47,970 bases of DNA, from the IMG/VR virus record IMGVR_UViG_3300032285_000820, positions 1 through 47,970 of that record, one strand, 5' to 3'. The notes below the pieces were generated by a model, which was not told the DNA's origin, searched no databases, and saw only the letters and a list, made by a program, of their open reading frames with translations. A program made the position numbers and the translations under genes. Each line of letters begins with the position of its first letter. The first letter of the stretch is position 1. The stretch is from a virus. Positions 47,801-47,970 of the stretch are shown piece by piece.

Positions 47801-47970
47801 AATACCTGTATCTGAATAGCTTAGTGTAGAGCCAATAGTTGCAACATCATTAGCATCATAGTTAATAGATTTTTCTGCAGGATATGTAACAAATACATTA
47901 GATGCACCAACTAGCGTAATTGGTGATGTATTGCCATTAGAGTTTGATAGGATTGTAGTACGAGCTAAAG
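44813..47970 (-). CDS. Long tail-fibre protein, 5' end outside window (1051 aa visible)
   Basis: The frame is open from 44813 to the window edge. A GTG at 47266 is only an internal Val: upstream codons continue sensibly (for example G-F-N-T-I-T-A-A-A-G-T-T and T-L-F-K-G-F-A-F-T-V-T-S-S-S). About 1051 residues are visible. The upper part has T-I-L-S-N-S-N-G-N-T-S-P-I-T-L-V-G-A-S-N-like fibre segments. The middle is repeats of G-[AT]-L-x-V-A-N-G-G-T-G-V-T-T. The last about 280 residues contain a carbohydrate-binding-like domain (R-I-I-N-G-D-M-R-I-D-Q-R-N, then W-Y-V-T-G-V-Q-L-E-I-G-T-S-A-T-P-F-E-R-R). The latter is a common C-terminal domain of phage fibres. It is likely the principal fibre. 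Confidence 0.8.
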   Translation of the reverse strand, partial: LARTTILSNSNGNTSPITLVGASNVFVTYPAEKSINYDANDVATIGSTLSYSDTGIIGSFASTVAGYNQVIVQNKSTATNASSNLNVSNDASTSTSGYAELGINSSTFAGSGSFNIAGASYLASASTDLTVGTYGPYNVHFVTNSNTTDAITIYNSGGVSLGGYADPGIGTLYANNVYLGFNTITAAAGTTTLTNASAAWQNVVGTTTQSIKLPDATTLFKGFAFTVTSSSTGSVTVKDNASATIDTVVTGGSAVLVLTDNSTSAGTWVAYSYIPSSYDFSTTTANFGNATITNATWNGSTIGTAYGGTGLTSFGSANYALYSTSSSALAAGTLPVAAGGTGATTLTGYVYGNGTGAFTASTTIPFSSITGTVPISQGGTGQTTANTAFNALAPSQTSNSGKYLTTDGTNTSWGSVTQTTFSAGTTGFTPNTPTSGTVTLAGTLNAVNGGTGFATYTTGDIIYASATNTLSKLAAGTNGYVLTMASGVPSWAANAATTSRTTTDFTATAGQTTFTVSYSVGYIDVFRNGVKLAISDYTATNGTSIILNTGANAGDIIETVAYATLSVAGGVTTFSGGSTGLTPNTATAGAISLAGTLAVANGGTGVTTSTGSGNVVLSTSPTLVTPVLGTPTSVTLTNATGLPLTTGVTGTLPVANGGTGVTTSTGTGNNVLSSGATLANASITTSSTGLTFSDSSIQTAAASPYVLKNRIINGDMRIDQRNAGASVTNTASLTYTLDRWQYYASQASKFTTQQNQGSVTPPTGFTNYLGITSSSAYTVGAGDYFILQQCIEGYNSSDLNWGTANAKTVTLSFLAYSSLTGTFGGAVRAYNGAYSYPFTYSIPVANTWTQISITVAGPTSGTFVTTNGGNICVCFGLGVGSTYNGTAGSWSANTYFSATGATSVVGTNGATWYVTGVQLEIGTSATPFERRLYNQELANCQRYYYKMQASSVGNKFGSSNNASTTLAYGLSFFPTTMRTQPTALEQSGTAAHYSVNASNASTACSVVPVFLTATEYSAETTFQVSSGLTAGQGSTLRAANTSAYLAWGAEL

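Overview
This window looks like part of an AT-rich tailed-phage genome, probably a podovirus with T7-like virion architecture. It starts inside one gene (an SprT-like metallopeptidase) and ends inside another (a very long tail-fibre protein). No terminase, portal, major capsid protein, RNA polymerase, integrase or tRNA gene was recognised, so the rest of the virion genes must lie outside. The best host clue is a complete 23-codon pqqA gene, the precursor peptide of the cofactor PQQ. It points to a PQQ-using host. Together with the low GC, a streamlined methylotroph (Methylophilaceae / OM43 / Ca. Methylopumilus type) is a reasonable inference, but it is not proven here.

Layout. 1-0.7 kb: end of the SprT-like gene, a strong terminator, pqqA on the minus strand and a non-coding stretch with an 18-bp perfect palindrome. 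0.7-2.3 kb: one unknown gene, a SleB-type cell-wall hydrolase on the minus strand, then 640 bp of non-coding DNA with iteron-like TTGAACC repeats, a very AT-rich tract (candidate replication origin) and a near-consensus sigma70 promoter at 2177-2205. 2.35-12.9 kb: tightly packed, often overlapping plus-strand early genes. These include seven tiny ORFs, a DUF3150 / MoxR-type AAA+ / VWA trio, a VRR-NUC nuclease, a glycosyltransferase and small DNA-binding proteins. 12.9-23.2 kb: a 2OG-Fe(II) oxygenase-like protein and the replication block: family A DNA polymerase, Cas4/RecB-like nuclease, HNH-like protein, SF2 helicase, SSB-like protein and a primase-helicase. 23.25 kb: convergent end of the two transcription units. 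23.28-47.97 kb: minus-strand virion and lysis genes. From the promoter-distal end these are a 2033-residue ejection/polyvalent protein with a zincin motif, other internal virion proteins, a T7 gp13-like acetyltransferase-fold protein, tail nozzle, endolysin, holin, spanin-like proteins, secreted proteins and a large array of repetitive and glycine-rich tail-fibre proteins.

The most unusual signal is a family of 14 dispersed palindromes, GTTAGTC-N3/4-GACTAAC, confined to 0.57-10.38 kb. Arms are invariant (one copy has a single mismatch) while the centre differs in every copy. They lie just upstream of ribosome-binding sites, in leaders, on a predicted transcription start, or inside genes, where they are read in two different frames. 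This implies selection at the DNA or RNA level. They could be operators/stoperators, or RNA hairpins coordinating the early genes.

How the genes may work together: early plus-strand transcription from host-type promoters makes host-takeover proteins (AAA/VWA complex, nucleases, PqqA, small membrane proteins). The Pol A / primase-helicase / SF2 / SSB / nuclease set then replicates the genome. The minus-strand operon supplies tail, DNA-ejection and lysis functions.
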